Part shown: one piece after another, positions 17,777 to 26,019 of the stretch
How positions within the stretch are numbered: the first letter of the stretch is position 1
Layout of the letters: every line of letters starts with the position of its first letter
Assembly (NCBI RefSeq): GCF_030063205.1
Contig: NZ_JASISQ010000004.1
Span: 62,001-126,000, forward strand
Reading direction: 5' to 3'
Length of the DNA: 64,000 bases
Source: Arthrobacter antibioticus
GTDB taxonomy: Bacteria > Actinomycetota > Actinomycetes > Actinomycetales > Micrococcaceae
Position numbers and translations under genes: made by a program
Notes under the pieces: model-generated
What the model saw: only the letters and a program-made list of their open reading frames with translations
What the model was told of the DNA's origin: nothing
Databases searched by the model: none

Positions 17777-18706
17777 ATGGAAAACGTTAAAATTGTCACT
17801 GGGGCAGGACCCGTTGGCGCCACCGTGGCCCTGCAACTTGCCAGTGCCGGCCATAGCGTGCGGTTACTGACCCGTTCAGGCTCGGGCCCGGAACACCCCT
17901 TGATAGAGCGTCGCCGGGTTGACGTTAGCGAACCCGCACAATTGCACACCGCGATGGGGGATGCTGACACCGTCTTCCATTGCATTCATGGCTCAAAGTA
18001 CAGGGCAGATACCTGGCGCAAGGAGTTGCCGGGCGCGGAACGCACGGTCCTTGCCGTGGCGGGAGAGTCGGGTGCGCTCGTGGTTTTCCCGGAAAGCCTC
18101 TACGCCTATGACACCCCGGAAAAAGTTATGACCGAGACCAGCTCGCGCACGGCAAGCGGAGGCAAGCGCGGGGTCCGCACAGAGCTGCTGGCCGCTCGAG
18201 CCGCCTCGAAAACTCCCACAGTGAGCGTGGTGGCCTCCGATTTTTTTGGTCCGCTGGTACGCGGGGCCCATGCTGGCGAGCGTATGGTTCATCGCATCCT
18301 GACAGGCAAGCCCCTACAGCTCCTAGGCAGCAGCACCATCCCGCACTCATTCACGTATGTCCCGGATCTGGCCGCAGCAATGGTTCGCGCGGCTTCACTG
18401 CCGGCAACGTGGAACACAGTGCTGCATGCACCTAGCAACAAGGCCATCTCTCAGCGTGAGCTTGCCTCGGCTTTTGCCGCTGCCGCCGGAGTCGAGCTCC
18501 CTAAAGTGAGATCCCTCCCGGGGTGGGCGGTTTCCATGGCAGGCATTTTCTCCTTGGACACAAGGGAGCTCACTGAGATGATGTATCAGTTTCAGGCCCC
18601 GTTTATAATGGACTCCCTGGCCACTGAGAAGCTCTTGAACCTCTCCCCCACGCCTCTCCATGCGGCTGCCGCGCAGACTGTGCAGTGGTGGCAAAGACGC
18701 CGCTAG
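17777..18706 (+). CDS. NAD(P)-dependent epimerase/dehydratase-like protein
   Basis: A 309-residue Rossmann protein of the extended/atypical SDR type. The N-terminus KIVTGAGPVGATVALQLASAG (about 5-25) is the nucleotide-binding motif, followed by RLLTRSGSG. VVFPESLYAYD (about 95-105) has the tyrosine in the position typical of atypical SDRs, without a classical YxxxK. SFTYVPDLAAAMVRAA (about 194-209) is the usual downstream signature. Substrate unknown. It faces the TetR gene divergently and its stop overlaps the end of the convergent MarR gene. Confidence 0.82.
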   Translation: MENVKIVTGAGPVGATVALQLASAGHSVRLLTRSGSGPEHPLIERRRVDVSEPAQLHTAMGDADTVFHCIHGSKYRADTWRKELPGAERTVLAVAGESGALVVFPESLYAYDTPEKVMTETSSRTASGGKRGVRTELLAARAASKTPTVSVVASDFFGPLVRGAHAGERMVHRILTGKPLQLLGSSTIPHSFTYVPDLAAAMVRAASLPATWNTVLHAPSNKAISQRELASAFAAAAGVELPKVRSLPGWAVSMAGIFSLDTRELTEMMYQFQAPFIMDSLATEKLLNLSPTPLHAAAAQTVQWWQRRR

Positions 18707-19209
18707 GTTATCGCCTCAACGCTCAGGGCAACCTTGCGAAGCAGGACGGCCAGGAGTTCGCGCTCCTTGCCGGTGAGCCCTGCGAGCATTTCTTGATCAC
18801 TGCGCAGCAGGCGTGGCAGCTCGCTATCTACCAGTTCCCGTCCTTGTGGAGTTAAGCGCATGAGTACAACACGGCCGTCGCGTTCCCAAGGGAGCCGCTC
18901 AATGAGTCCCCGCTTAACCAAACGGTCGGTATTTTTGGATGTTGAGGCACCACTAAGCATGGTCGAAGCAGTAATTTCACTTGCCCGCAGGGGTGATTCG
19001 GCGCGGGCTAAGGTACAGAGAACGTCAAATTCGGCCCGCGTCACTTCCGCTGGCAACAATCCATGACCCGCCCTTTGGGAGGACAGTGCGCCAATTCTGC
19101 CGATGCGCCCCATAATTTCAATGCTGCCAACATCCAGATCCGGCCGGGACCGCTCCCAACCTTCCCTGGCACGGTCTACAAAGTCCTTGGGCGCTGCCTG
19201 CTCGTTCAT
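18703..19209 (-). CDS. MarR family transcriptional regulator
   Basis: A 168-residue winged-helix regulator. Residues about 45-130 hold EVTRAEFDVLCTLARAESPL, RASEITASTMLSGASTSKNTDRLVKRGLIER and the wing RDGRVVLMRLTPQGRELV. It diverges from the FUSC-family membrane protein and a perfect 16-base palindrome lies between them. MarR proteins near efflux-type membrane proteins commonly repress them until a phenolic or drug ligand binds; the ligand here is unknown. Confidence 0.9.
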   Translation of the reverse strand: MNEQAAPKDFVDRAREGWERSRPDLDVGSIEIMGRIGRIGALSSQRAGHGLLPAEVTRAEFDVLCTLARAESPLRASEITASTMLSGASTSKNTDRLVKRGLIERLPWERDGRVVLMRLTPQGRELVDSELPRLLRSDQEMLAGLTGKERELLAVLLRKVALSVEAIT

Positions 19210-19249
19210 GATTCCAGTCTAGAGACAACTCTCACAGCTCATACTTTTT

Positions 19250-19276
19250 AATTTACTAGTAAATTACTTGTAGAAT
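19250..19276 (+). promoter_or_regulatory. MarR-type palindrome overlapping the FUSC-gene promoter
   Basis: AATTTACTAGTAAATT (19250-19265) is a perfect palindrome. TAGAAT (19271-19276) follows and is only six bases from the ATG at 19283, so the FUSC transcript is probably leaderless and the palindrome covers the -35/-10 spacer, an ideal repressor position. Confidence 0.7.
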
Positions 19277-19282
19277 AAAAAG

Positions 19283-20791
19283 ATGCCCCTTTCCTCCCGC
19301 TTTCACCACATTGGCAACGCCTTGGCTCATTCAGTGGCGCCCACAACCTGGCGCAAATCCTTCGTGTTGCGGCCCACCGATGCCGTTTTTGTTCCGGCCA
19401 TCAAGGTTGGCATTGCGGGAAGTCTTGTTTTAGTAGCTGGTGGACTGCTAGGCCACGAACAGCTGGCAGGGATCGCCGCCCTGGGCGCACTGACAAGCGC
19501 TTTTGGCCGCTATCAGCCTTATCGGCGACTTTCGCTGATGCTTATCATTGTGGCGTCAGCACTGCTGATCTCGACAGGGATCGGTGCACTACTAGGCGCT
19601 TTGGGCGCGCCTTTTAGTGTGCAGATCCTGGTACTTTCAGCTATCGCGGCGCTGGCTTCCCACACCTTCTCGGCTTTTCACATCACGGGTCCGGGGGCTG
19701 TCATTATGGTCTTCGCGGCTGCCGCAGGTTCGGGTTATGCGGATAGTTTTTCTGCGGTTCCGCGCGCAGTTGCGGCTTTGGGAATTGGCGCTGCGGTTGG
19801 TTGGCTTGTTGCCATGGCCCCGGTTTTGGCCTTTCCCATGGGTCCTGCCCGGCTGGCCGTGGCCCGCGCTATTGCCGCCGTGGTGAGCCTGGGTAATGCA
19901 AGTCATTCTGGGATGAACAGCGGCGGTACCTCCCGAGCCGTGGCCCGCACCGCTGCCCTCGCAGCCTTACATACTGCCCGGGAGTCAGTAGCGGTCAGCT
20001 CCGAACATCTGCACAGCCGCACGGTCCGTTCGATGAGTTTTTCCCACCACGGGGAGCAGCTGAATCTCTTGCTGGATGAGGCCTACGCCGCACTGGACCT
20101 AGTGGAAGCACCTGCCACTACCGCCGCTCTTACCCTTTTATCCCATCATGAAGCTGAACTGCGAAAGATACGTGGCACATTCGGCACTACTGCCCTCCAC
20201 AGCTCATTGCCTTCCCTGAGCCTATTGCCTTCTCTGAGCCCACCAGCCGATGGCAGAACAACAGCACCAAGTTTGCTGGTGGTTGCCCGGGCAGGGCTCG
20301 GTTCCCGGGCAAGCGTCCACCAAGCATTACGCATCGCTGCCGCCTCGGCTCTCTCGGGATGGGCCGCGGCCGGACTGGGTCTTGAACATCCGTTGTGGGC
20401 CTCCATGGGAGCTGTGGCAGCTTTGCAGGGACTGAACTACAGCTTCACACTCCAGCGAGGCATCCAGCGCATGGTAGGCAATGTGGTTGGAGCTGCTTTA
20501 GCCGTTGCCCTCCTTGGACTTTCCTTGGGCTTTTGGCCCTCAGTTGCCATGGTGGTACTTTTTCAGGTCCTCGCCGAACTATTGGTCATGAAAAATTACA
20601 CACTGACCACCATTGCCGTCACACCCATGGCGCTGATCATGACGAGTATGGGATCTCAGCTAGGGCCCGAAGCTGCTTTAAGCCGGGTGGCAGACACCCT
20701 GGTGGGTGTAGTTATTGGCGTCCTCGTGGCGGCGATCAGTATTTCACTGGCCGATCAACACCACATAGCGACTCGGCAGCCGCCACACTGA
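19283..20791 (+). CDS. FUSC-family membrane protein
   Basis: A 502-residue integral membrane protein with two hydrophobic blocks (about residues 35-175 and 355-490) separated by a soluble alpha-helical stretch. The second block contains ALSGWAAAGLGLEHPLWASMGAVAALQG, typical of FUSC (fusaric acid resistance/aromatic acid exporter-like) domains. Role as an exporter of toxic aromatic acids is a family-level inference. It has a MarR gene divergent with a palindrome between. Its last codons fall in a 20-base tandem repeat, so the C-terminal residues RQPPH are set by the repeat. Confidence 0.85.
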   Translation: MPLSSRFHHIGNALAHSVAPTTWRKSFVLRPTDAVFVPAIKVGIAGSLVLVAGGLLGHEQLAGIAALGALTSAFGRYQPYRRLSLMLIIVASALLISTGIGALLGALGAPFSVQILVLSAIAALASHTFSAFHITGPGAVIMVFAAAAGSGYADSFSAVPRAVAALGIGAAVGWLVAMAPVLAFPMGPARLAVARAIAAVVSLGNASHSGMNSGGTSRAVARTAALAALHTARESVAVSSEHLHSRTVRSMSFSHHGEQLNLLLDEAYAALDLVEAPATTAALTLLSHHEAELRKIRGTFGTTALHSSLPSLSLLPSLSPPADGRTTAPSLLVVARAGLGSRASVHQALRIAAASALSGWAAAGLGLEHPLWASMGAVAALQGLNYSFTLQRGIQRMVGNVVGAALAVALLGLSLGFWPSVAMVVLFQVLAELLVMKNYTLTTIAVTPMALIMTSMGSQLGPEAALSRVADTLVGVVIGVLVAAISISLADQHHIATRQPPH

Positions 20792-20825
20792 CTCGGCAGC
20801 CGCCACACTGACTCGGCAGCCTACA
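20771..20825. repeat. 20-base tandem repeat at the end of the FUSC gene
   Basis: The unit beginning ACTCGGCAGCC starts at 20771, 20791 and 20811. The first copy contains the FUSC stop codon and the last, degenerate copy runs into the end of the convergent LLM gene. It looks like a slippage expansion of a 3' gene end. Confidence 0.85.
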
Positions 20826-20827
20826 CA

Positions 20828-21817
20828 CTAGGCCAGCGGCGCCAGGCCCATCGCACCCGCCAGTAGTTCATAGCTCCGGATCCATGCTTCACGCTCAGTG
20901 ACCTGTGTGGCCACAATGAGCTCATCGGCGTCGGCCTTGAGGGCAAATTCATCCAAGTACGCGCGAGCCACCGATGGTGTTCCCACAGCGGCGTAGCGGA
21001 ACATGTTGGCTACCTGCTGGCCTGCTGGGGAATCGAGTAGCAAGTCCATTTCGGCTGCGGTAAATTCTTGTCCACGGCCCACTAGGGAAACCACCCTACG
21101 CCGCCTAGCCTCCAGTGCCAGGCGGTCCGCCTCTTCCTGGGTGTCGGCCACAATGGCGTTGACGCCAGCAATCACATACGGCTTAGCCAGTGCGGCGGAC
21201 GGTTTGAACTCACGGCGGTAGATGCGCACAGCGTCTTCAAGTGCCTGTGGCGCAAAGTGAGAGGCGAAGGAATAAGGCAGGCCCAGCGCTGCGGCCAACC
21301 GTGCACCAAACAGCGAGGATCCCAGAATGTACAGCGGTACGTTCATGTTCTTCCCCGGGTAGGCATTAACGCCTGAAATGCGCGTCTGGCCCTCAAAGTA
21401 TGCCTGCAGTTCCTGCACATCGGAGGGGAAAGTATCAGCAGCGGAAGGATCCCGGCGCAGCGCACGCATGGTGTTTTGATCGCTACCCGGGGCACGGCCT
21501 AGTCCAAGGTCGATCCGGCCCGGGTGCAGTGTCTCCAAGGTTCCGAACTGTTCGGCGATCTGCAGGGGTGAATGGTTGGGCAGCATGATGCCGCCAGCAC
21601 CAAGGCGGATCGACTTCGTTTGGGCGGCCACGTGGGCAATCAAAACACTCGTCGCTGAAGAGGCGATAGAGGGCATATTGTGGTGTTCAGCAAACCAAAT
21701 CCGTGTGTAACCCCACCCTTCCGCCTTTTGCGCCAGTTCCACGGATGAGGTGAAACTCTCAGCAATGCCGCCCTCGCCCACGTGGGCGAGGTCAAGGATG
21801 GAAACAGGAAGTGACAT
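20828..21817 (-). CDS. LLM-class flavin-dependent oxidoreductase
   Basis: A 329-residue luciferase-like TIM-barrel protein. It starts [16 protein letters not shown], then [20 protein letters not shown] (about 34-53), [25 protein letters not shown] (about 71-95) and [14 protein letters not shown] (about 100-113), the alkanal monooxygenase-like (MsnO8) subgroup. It would use FMNH2; the substrate is unknown. An array with a 32-base period lies directly upstream. Confidence 0.9.
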   Translation of the reverse strand: MSLPVSILDLAHVGEGGIAESFTSSVELAQKAEGWGYTRIWFAEHHNMPSIASSATSVLIAHVAAQTKSIRLGAGGIMLPNHSPLQIAEQFGTLETLHPGRIDLGLGRAPGSDQNTMRALRRDPSAADTFPSDVQELQAYFEGQTRISGVNAYPGKNMNVPLYILGSSLFGARLAAALGLPYSFASHFAPQALEDAVRIYRREFKPSAALAKPYVIAGVNAIVADTQEEADRLALEARRRRVVSLVGRGQEFTAAEMDLLLDSPAGQQVANMFRYAAVGTPSVARAYLDEFALKADADELIVATQVTEREAWIRSYELLAGAMGLAPLA

Positions 21818-21912
21818 GGTTGCTACCTTTCGAATGGGGTTTCCTTAGCGCCAACCTCCGGCCACGTCAGGATATTTCCATTCGTGGCGCCCCTCACTCC
21901 CCCACCCCGACG

Positions 21913-21985
21913 CTCGCTCACTCCGCGTCGTGTTATTGCCCACCCTCGCTCACTCCACGTTCATTTTTGGCCGACCCTCGCTCAC
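21913..21985. repeat. Tandem repeat, period 32 bases, CTCGCTCAC units
   Basis: CTCGCTCAC occurs at 21913, 21945 and 21977, exactly 32 bases apart; units share CTCGCTCACTCC(G/A)CGT and a TTATTGCC/TTTTTGGCC segment. It lies between two minus-strand genes. The sequence differs from the 9.5 kb array but the period is the same. Confidence 0.85.
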
Positions 21986-22005
21986 ATCAGAATCCTTTAG
22001 TTGTA

Positions 22006-23145
22006 TCAGCTGGAATGATCGCTCCTCTCTGGGGCGGCCGCATCGAGACTGAGCCACTCAAGTGCTGCCAGCGCTGCGGCCCTCCCTGCCCGGTTAGCGC
22101 CCAGCGTGGAGGCCGATGCCCCATCGCCCACCAGCAATAGCCGCGGTTCTCTGCTCACTTTTACCCCGTCCATCACTATGCCTCCGCCTGGTTCACGCAG
22201 TTTCAGGGGCGCCAAATGGTCCATAGCGGCACGGAATCCGGTGGCCCACAAAATGGCATCAGGGGCAAACGTGCTCCCGTCAGAAAATATTGCACCCTCA
22301 TCGGAGACCCGCTGCAAGGGACCCCGTGACACCAGAATTCCGGCAACAATTCCGTTATGGTACTGCTGTGTTAAAGGCAGGCCGGTGACGCTCACAACAC
22401 TCGATGGCGGCAGCCCAGCAGAGGTACGTGCGTTAACGCGGGCTTCAACATCACGGCCCCACGCAGGATCGAACGGGCGTGCCGTGAATTCAGGCGTGCG
22501 CCGCGTTGACCACGCCGTTTGAACTCCTGCCTGGGCTAATTGCAACAAAAACTGCACTGCAGAGGTTCCGCCGCCAACCACCAACACCCGCTGCCCGGCA
22601 AAATCTTCAACGGATCTAAAGTCATGGGTATGGCGCTGCGGCCCAGTAAATTCATCCACGCCCGGATAATAAGGCCAATGCGGCTTGTCCCAGGTGCCGG
22701 TGGCATTGACCACCAAGGACGTAATAAAGTCTCCGGAGTCAGTTTCCACCACCAACGGCTCGCTGACAGTGTGGGCAGGTAAGTCGCCGTCGTTCTCGGA
22801 AAGGCCGGTGCCAAGTCCAGGAGCAAGCGAGCGCACGGACGTTACCTTAATGGGCCTGTGCACGGGCAGGCCAAAGGTTCGTTCATAGTTGGCGTAGTAG
22901 CGTGCCACCACCTCTGAGGCAGGCTCGGTGGCCTTGGCTGGCGGAAGTCTCATGCCGGGCAGGTCGTGAACGGCGTGCGCTGCCCCTAACGTGAGGGAAT
23001 CCCAGCGGTGCAGCCATGCCCCACCTGGCGCGGGGTTTGCATCGAGCACAACGAAGTCGGTCTCGGGCCGAAGCCCGTGTCGGGCCAGATAATATGCCGC
23101 CGACAGTCCGGCTTGACCGGCCCCAATAATCACCACGTCCAACAT
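22006..23145 (-). CDS. FAD/NAD(P)-dependent oxidoreductase, flavin monooxygenase-like
   Basis: A 379-residue flavoprotein. The FAD motif is VVIIGAGQAGLSAAYYLARHG (about 4-24), followed by FVVLDANPAPGGAWLHRWDSL. A second dinucleotide motif, VLVVGGGTSAVQFLLQLAQAG (about 171-191), would bind NADPH. ILWATGFRAAMDHLAPL (about 305-321) matches the ATG motif of the group. The layout resembles CzcO/trimethylamine monooxygenase-like proteins but lacks a clear FxGxxxHxxx(Y/F/W) fingerprint; the segment FTGPQRHTHDFR is the nearest equivalent. Substrate unknown. Confidence 0.82.
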   Translation of the reverse strand: MLDVVIIGAGQAGLSAAYYLARHGLRPETDFVVLDANPAPGGAWLHRWDSLTLGAAHAVHDLPGMRLPPAKATEPASEVVARYYANYERTFGLPVHRPIKVTSVRSLAPGLGTGLSENDGDLPAHTVSEPLVVETDSGDFITSLVVNATGTWDKPHWPYYPGVDEFTGPQRHTHDFRSVEDFAGQRVLVVGGGTSAVQFLLQLAQAGVQTAWSTRRTPEFTARPFDPAWGRDVEARVNARTSAGLPPSSVVSVTGLPLTQQYHNGIVAGILVSRGPLQRVSDEGAIFSDGSTFAPDAILWATGFRAAMDHLAPLKLREPGGGIVMDGVKVSREPRLLLVGDGASASTLGANRAGRAAALAALEWLSLDAAAPERSDHSS

Positions 23146-23185
23146 GTTTTCCTCCTACCGTGAGGGAACCTGCCGCGACGGTGCG

Positions 23186-23602
23186 CTATTCCGGCTGTGC
23201 TGCGCGCCACTGGACTGCGCGCTGTGAGAGTAGTTTATCCGCGTAGTAGACAGCCACGGCGCCCACGGCGTACGCGATGAGGTCCAGTACGGAGAATGTG
23301 GTGCCAAAAATTAGGCGCGACGGCGGGAAGCTCACCGCAAGTTGTTCGGGCACACCGCTTAGCTGGGCACACTCGATGAGGGTGCTGATGGCAAAAGCCG
23401 CCAGTGCCAGCCAATGCCGGGCCACCTTGGGCAAGATTAGCGCCAGCACCAAGTACAGAAGCACCGTGTAAAGACCGTCGGTGATCAGGCTTGCCATCTC
23501 GCCTGGGACAAAGAAGTGGATCGCCAATCCCAGAACGGCAATATCCGTCGCCGCGATGAACAGTGCAATGCGCCGGGTCTTTAGGGTTTTGGAAAAAGCC
23601 AT
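23186..23602 (-). CDS. DUF2809 family membrane protein
   Basis: A 138-residue protein with four hydrophobic segments. It starts MAFSKTLKTRRIALFIAATD; the conserved part is FVPGEMASLITDGLYTVLLYLVL, IECAQLSGVPEQLAVSFPPSRLIFGTTFSVLDLIAYAVG, the pattern of DUF2809. Function unknown. It follows umuC by 32 bases on the same strand and may ride on the same transcript. ATG 23602 is chosen; a longer frame would overlap umuC. Confidence 0.82.
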   Translation of the reverse strand: MAFSKTLKTRRIALFIAATDIAVLGLAIHFFVPGEMASLITDGLYTVLLYLVLALILPKVARHWLALAAFAISTLIECAQLSGVPEQLAVSFPPSRLIFGTTFSVLDLIAYAVGAVAVYYADKLLSQRAVQWRAAQPE

Positions 23603-23634
23603 GGGGCTGAGTCTAATAGGATACCGGGGTATTC

Positions 23635-24912
23635 TTACGCCCGGACCACGGGCAGCTCTTTCCATTCCGTGGTGTACCGAGGAGACGAGAGTTCGCGCTT
23701 CATGGACCAACTCGGTGCATCTGAAAGACCCCCCACGCCGATGCCGATGGCGGTGCTGCCAAATTTATTCCGCACCTCACCCAATAAGTCCCCCACGTTG
23801 GGTTGTTCCGGCCCCACCCCAAATACGTCAAGGACTTCGGGGCCCATCACCGGCTCAAGGCCGTGGAACATGACCCCGGCACGCAGGTAGGACGCTCCCG
23901 GAATGGCACTTTCTCGCATGGCAGCTACGGCGGCGCGGATCAGCACAATGGGGTCTTGGGTGGGTGTGGCAAAGCGAATTGTTACGGCCGGAAAGCTTCC
24001 CTCGCCACCGGCGAAGCGACTGGTTCCGGCCGTAACTGTCATGCTTGCAGCCCGCATACCCTCCTCGTTCAGCTTCACCGCTCCTCGTTGTGCGTAAACA
24101 GCCATGACCTCTTCCATCTCCTGAATGGTGGTCACGGGAGTGGAAAAACTGCGAGAAAACATGATCTGCTGTTTGTCTGCCCGTTCCTGCGTATGGGCAA
24201 TGCACTCGGTGCCATTGAGCTCCATGACGGTACGCTGGAGCACCACAGAGAATTTCTTGCGGATGAGTGACGGGTCCGCGGCCTTGAGATCTGCGATGCT
24301 CTCGATGCCCATCAGCTTCAACCGCGCCGAGATTTTCCCGCCAACACCCCACAGCCCGGACGCGGGCACACGTGCCTGGATGGCGGCCACCTGCGCCTGC
24401 GGCATTGTGTCAAGAGCACAGACACCTCCGAACCCAGGATTTTGCTTGGCAATCCGATTGGCAAATTTAGCAAGTGTCTTCGTGGTGGCCACGCCGACAC
24501 AAACGGGCACTCCCACATTGCGCATGACGGCAGCGCGGATGTCATCCCCGGCAGATTGCAGCTGCGCGCCATCCCCAACTAACCCAACGAACGATTCATC
24601 AATCGAGTACACCTCCTGCCAGGTTCCGTAACGGCCCACCACCTCCATCACCCGCGCACTCAAATCCCCGTACAACTCGTAGTTGCTCGAACGCGCCACC
24701 AGCCCCCATGCTCTGGCTTGAGATTGGATCTGAAACCATGGCGTTCCCGTTGCGATCCCAAGGGCCTTGGCTTCGCCAGACCGCGCCACCACACAGCCAT
24801 CATTATTGGAAAGCACGACGACGGGGCGGTCTTCCAGCTTTGGGTCAAAGACCCGCTCGCAAGAGACATAGAAGTTGTTGACATCTACCAGCGCAATCCG
24901 TGCGTTACTCAC
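23635..24912 (-). CDS. umuC: Y-family DNA polymerase, UmuC-type translesion polymerase
   Basis: A 425-residue UmuC. The polymerase core has [19 protein letters not shown] (about 6-24, catalytic Asp), [19 protein letters not shown] (about 34-52), [11 protein letters not shown] (about 100-110, catalytic Asp-Glu) and [20 protein letters not shown] (about 136-155). The helix-hairpin-helix region is [17 protein letters not shown]. The C-terminal little-finger domain follows. It would copy damaged templates with UmuD'. Its start overlaps the NUDIX stop by four bases, so the two are translated together. umuD lies upstream of the NUDIX gene. Confidence 0.93.
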   Translation of the reverse strand: MSNARIALVDVNNFYVSCERVFDPKLEDRPVVVLSNNDGCVVARSGEAKALGIATGTPWFQIQSQARAWGLVARSSNYELYGDLSARVMEVVGRYGTWQEVYSIDESFVGLVGDGAQLQSAGDDIRAAVMRNVGVPVCVGVATTKTLAKFANRIAKQNPGFGGVCALDTMPQAQVAAIQARVPASGLWGVGGKISARLKLMGIESIADLKAADPSLIRKKFSVVLQRTVMELNGTECIAHTQERADKQQIMFSRSFSTPVTTIQEMEEVMAVYAQRGAVKLNEEGMRAASMTVTAGTSRFAGGEGSFPAVTIRFATPTQDPIVLIRAAVAAMRESAIPGASYLRAGVMFHGLEPVMGPEVLDVFGVGPEQPNVGDLLGEVRNKFGSTAIGIGVGGLSDAPSWSMKRELSSPRYTTEWKELPVVRA

Positions 24913-25379
24913 GGGTTTCCGTTCGTTCCAAAGCCAAAGCTGATAATCGGCGGAACTCCGGCGGTCAGATGTTCAAGCACGTAGCGTTCGTGCGGGATCA
25001 TCTCTGCTGGCAGATCGGAGAGATGGAACCATTGTAGATCCGCTGCTTTGGCGGGTTCCATGATGCGAGGCTCGCCACTCCACGCCTCACAGCTGAAGAA
25101 GAAATCTACTCGTTGGGCAAGGGTAGGACCATGGGGATGGGAGCGGTGCATGGTTGTCAATGGCAGCAAGTGTTCGGCACTCACGCTCACGCCGAGTTCT
25201 TCATGCGCTTCGCGCACTGCGGCAGCCTCAGCGGATTCGCCGGCCTCAACATGCCCGGCCGCAGCCGTAGCCCAACGCCCGTCCTGGTAGCCGGTTCCTT
25301 GGCGTAGCTGCAGCAGCACCGAAGCAGCATGGCGAAAAATCACATAACTGACCGGAATCAGGGCCAATGGTTCAGCCAT
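24909..25379 (-). CDS. NUDIX hydrolase, between umuD and umuC
   Basis: A 156-residue NUDIX protein with a complete Nudix box [23 protein letters not shown] (about 42-64), all metal glutamates present. The N-terminus [20 protein letters not shown] suits an MutT-like fold. Substrates of this group range from 8-oxo-dGTP to NDP-sugars; none can be fixed from sequence. It overlaps umuC by four bases (ATGA) and lies 156 bases after umuD, so it is embedded in the mutagenesis operon. A nucleotide-pool-cleaning role is inference. Confidence 0.9.
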   Translation of the reverse strand: MAEPLALIPVSYVIFRHAASVLLQLRQGTGYQDGRWATAAAGHVEAGESAEAAAVREAHEELGVSVSAEHLLPLTTMHRSHPHGPTLAQRVDFFFSCEAWSGEPRIMEPAKAADLQWFHLSDLPAEMIPHERYVLEHLTAGVPPIISFGFGTNGNP

Positions 25380-25535
25380 GTGGCTACTCCTTCACAGACT
25401 AGGCGCGCGGACAACATTTTACTGAGGAACTCACCCAGCCTTGGACAAGTTCCCAGTCTTCACTGACGTGGAGCAACCGCTCTCAGTTCTTCCACAACGG
25501 CATAAAGACGGTTGCCCCTATCCCACCGGTACCAC

Positions 25536-25937
25536 CTACACGTGATGTAGACACCGGGTGACAACACCCCAAATATTTATCTCGTCAGTGGAGTCGGCAG
25601 CGATCGGGGGCAGAGGAGGGGCAGGTTCAGTGGCCAAGGAGGTGGCGCCGTCGTGCATGAGAAGACGACGGATCAGGAGCTCACCAGCAACGATCGCAAC
25701 CACCACAGACGCATCACGCGGAGTCAGGGCCCTGTCCACAATAATTTCATCGCCATCTGCGATCCCTGCTCCTGCCATGGAGTCTCCAGCCACGCGCATA
25801 ATGAAGGTGCTGGTGCGGTCTCTGATCAGGTGACGGTTGAGATCGATCCCGCCCTCAAAATAATCTTGTGCAGGGGAAGGAAAACCGGTCGGTTCATGGC
25901 TGCGGGGCTTCCGTGCGGCAGGATCCACACCAAACAC
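25536..25937 (-). CDS. umuD: UmuD-like S24 peptidase-fold protein, catalytic lysine replaced by arginine
   Basis: A 133-residue protein from GTG 25937. GFPSPAQDYFEGGIDLNRHLI (about 17-37) aligns with the UmuD cleavage-site region, with Thr-Gly in place of Cys-Gly. The nucleophile serine is in RVAGDSMAGAGIADGD (about 48-63). The segment that should hold the general-base lysine (GEFTVKKL in E. coli) reads GELLIRRLLM (about 86-95), both lysines being arginine (codons CGT CGT). The C-terminal INIWGVVTRCLHHV is typical. It heads the umuD-NUDIX-umuC unit and has an SOS-box-like site upstream. Self-cleavage may be lost or slow. Confidence 0.87.
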   Translation of the reverse strand: MFGVDPAARKPRSHEPTGFPSPAQDYFEGGIDLNRHLIRDRTSTFIMRVAGDSMAGAGIADGDEIIVDRALTPRDASVVVAIVAGELLIRRLLMHDGATSLATEPAPPLPPIAADSTDEINIWGVVTRCLHHV

Positions 25938-25949
25938 ATCACCACCGCC

Positions 25950-25980
25950 TAGAACAAAGATTCGAAAGAATTCTATCTTA
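25950..25980 (-). promoter_or_regulatory. SOS box and -10 of the umuD operon
   Basis: The minus strand over 25950-25965 reads TCGAATCTTTGTTCTA, two mismatches from the actinobacterial LexA consensus TCGAAC-N4-GTTCGA. A -10-like TAAGAT lies at 25975-25980, so LexA would sit at the transcription start. It is 13 bases upstream of the umuD GTG. Confidence 0.75.
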
Positions 25981-26019
25981 TCACCGTACTCCAGTGGCGT
26001 CTGCCGCCAGTTCACCGGT

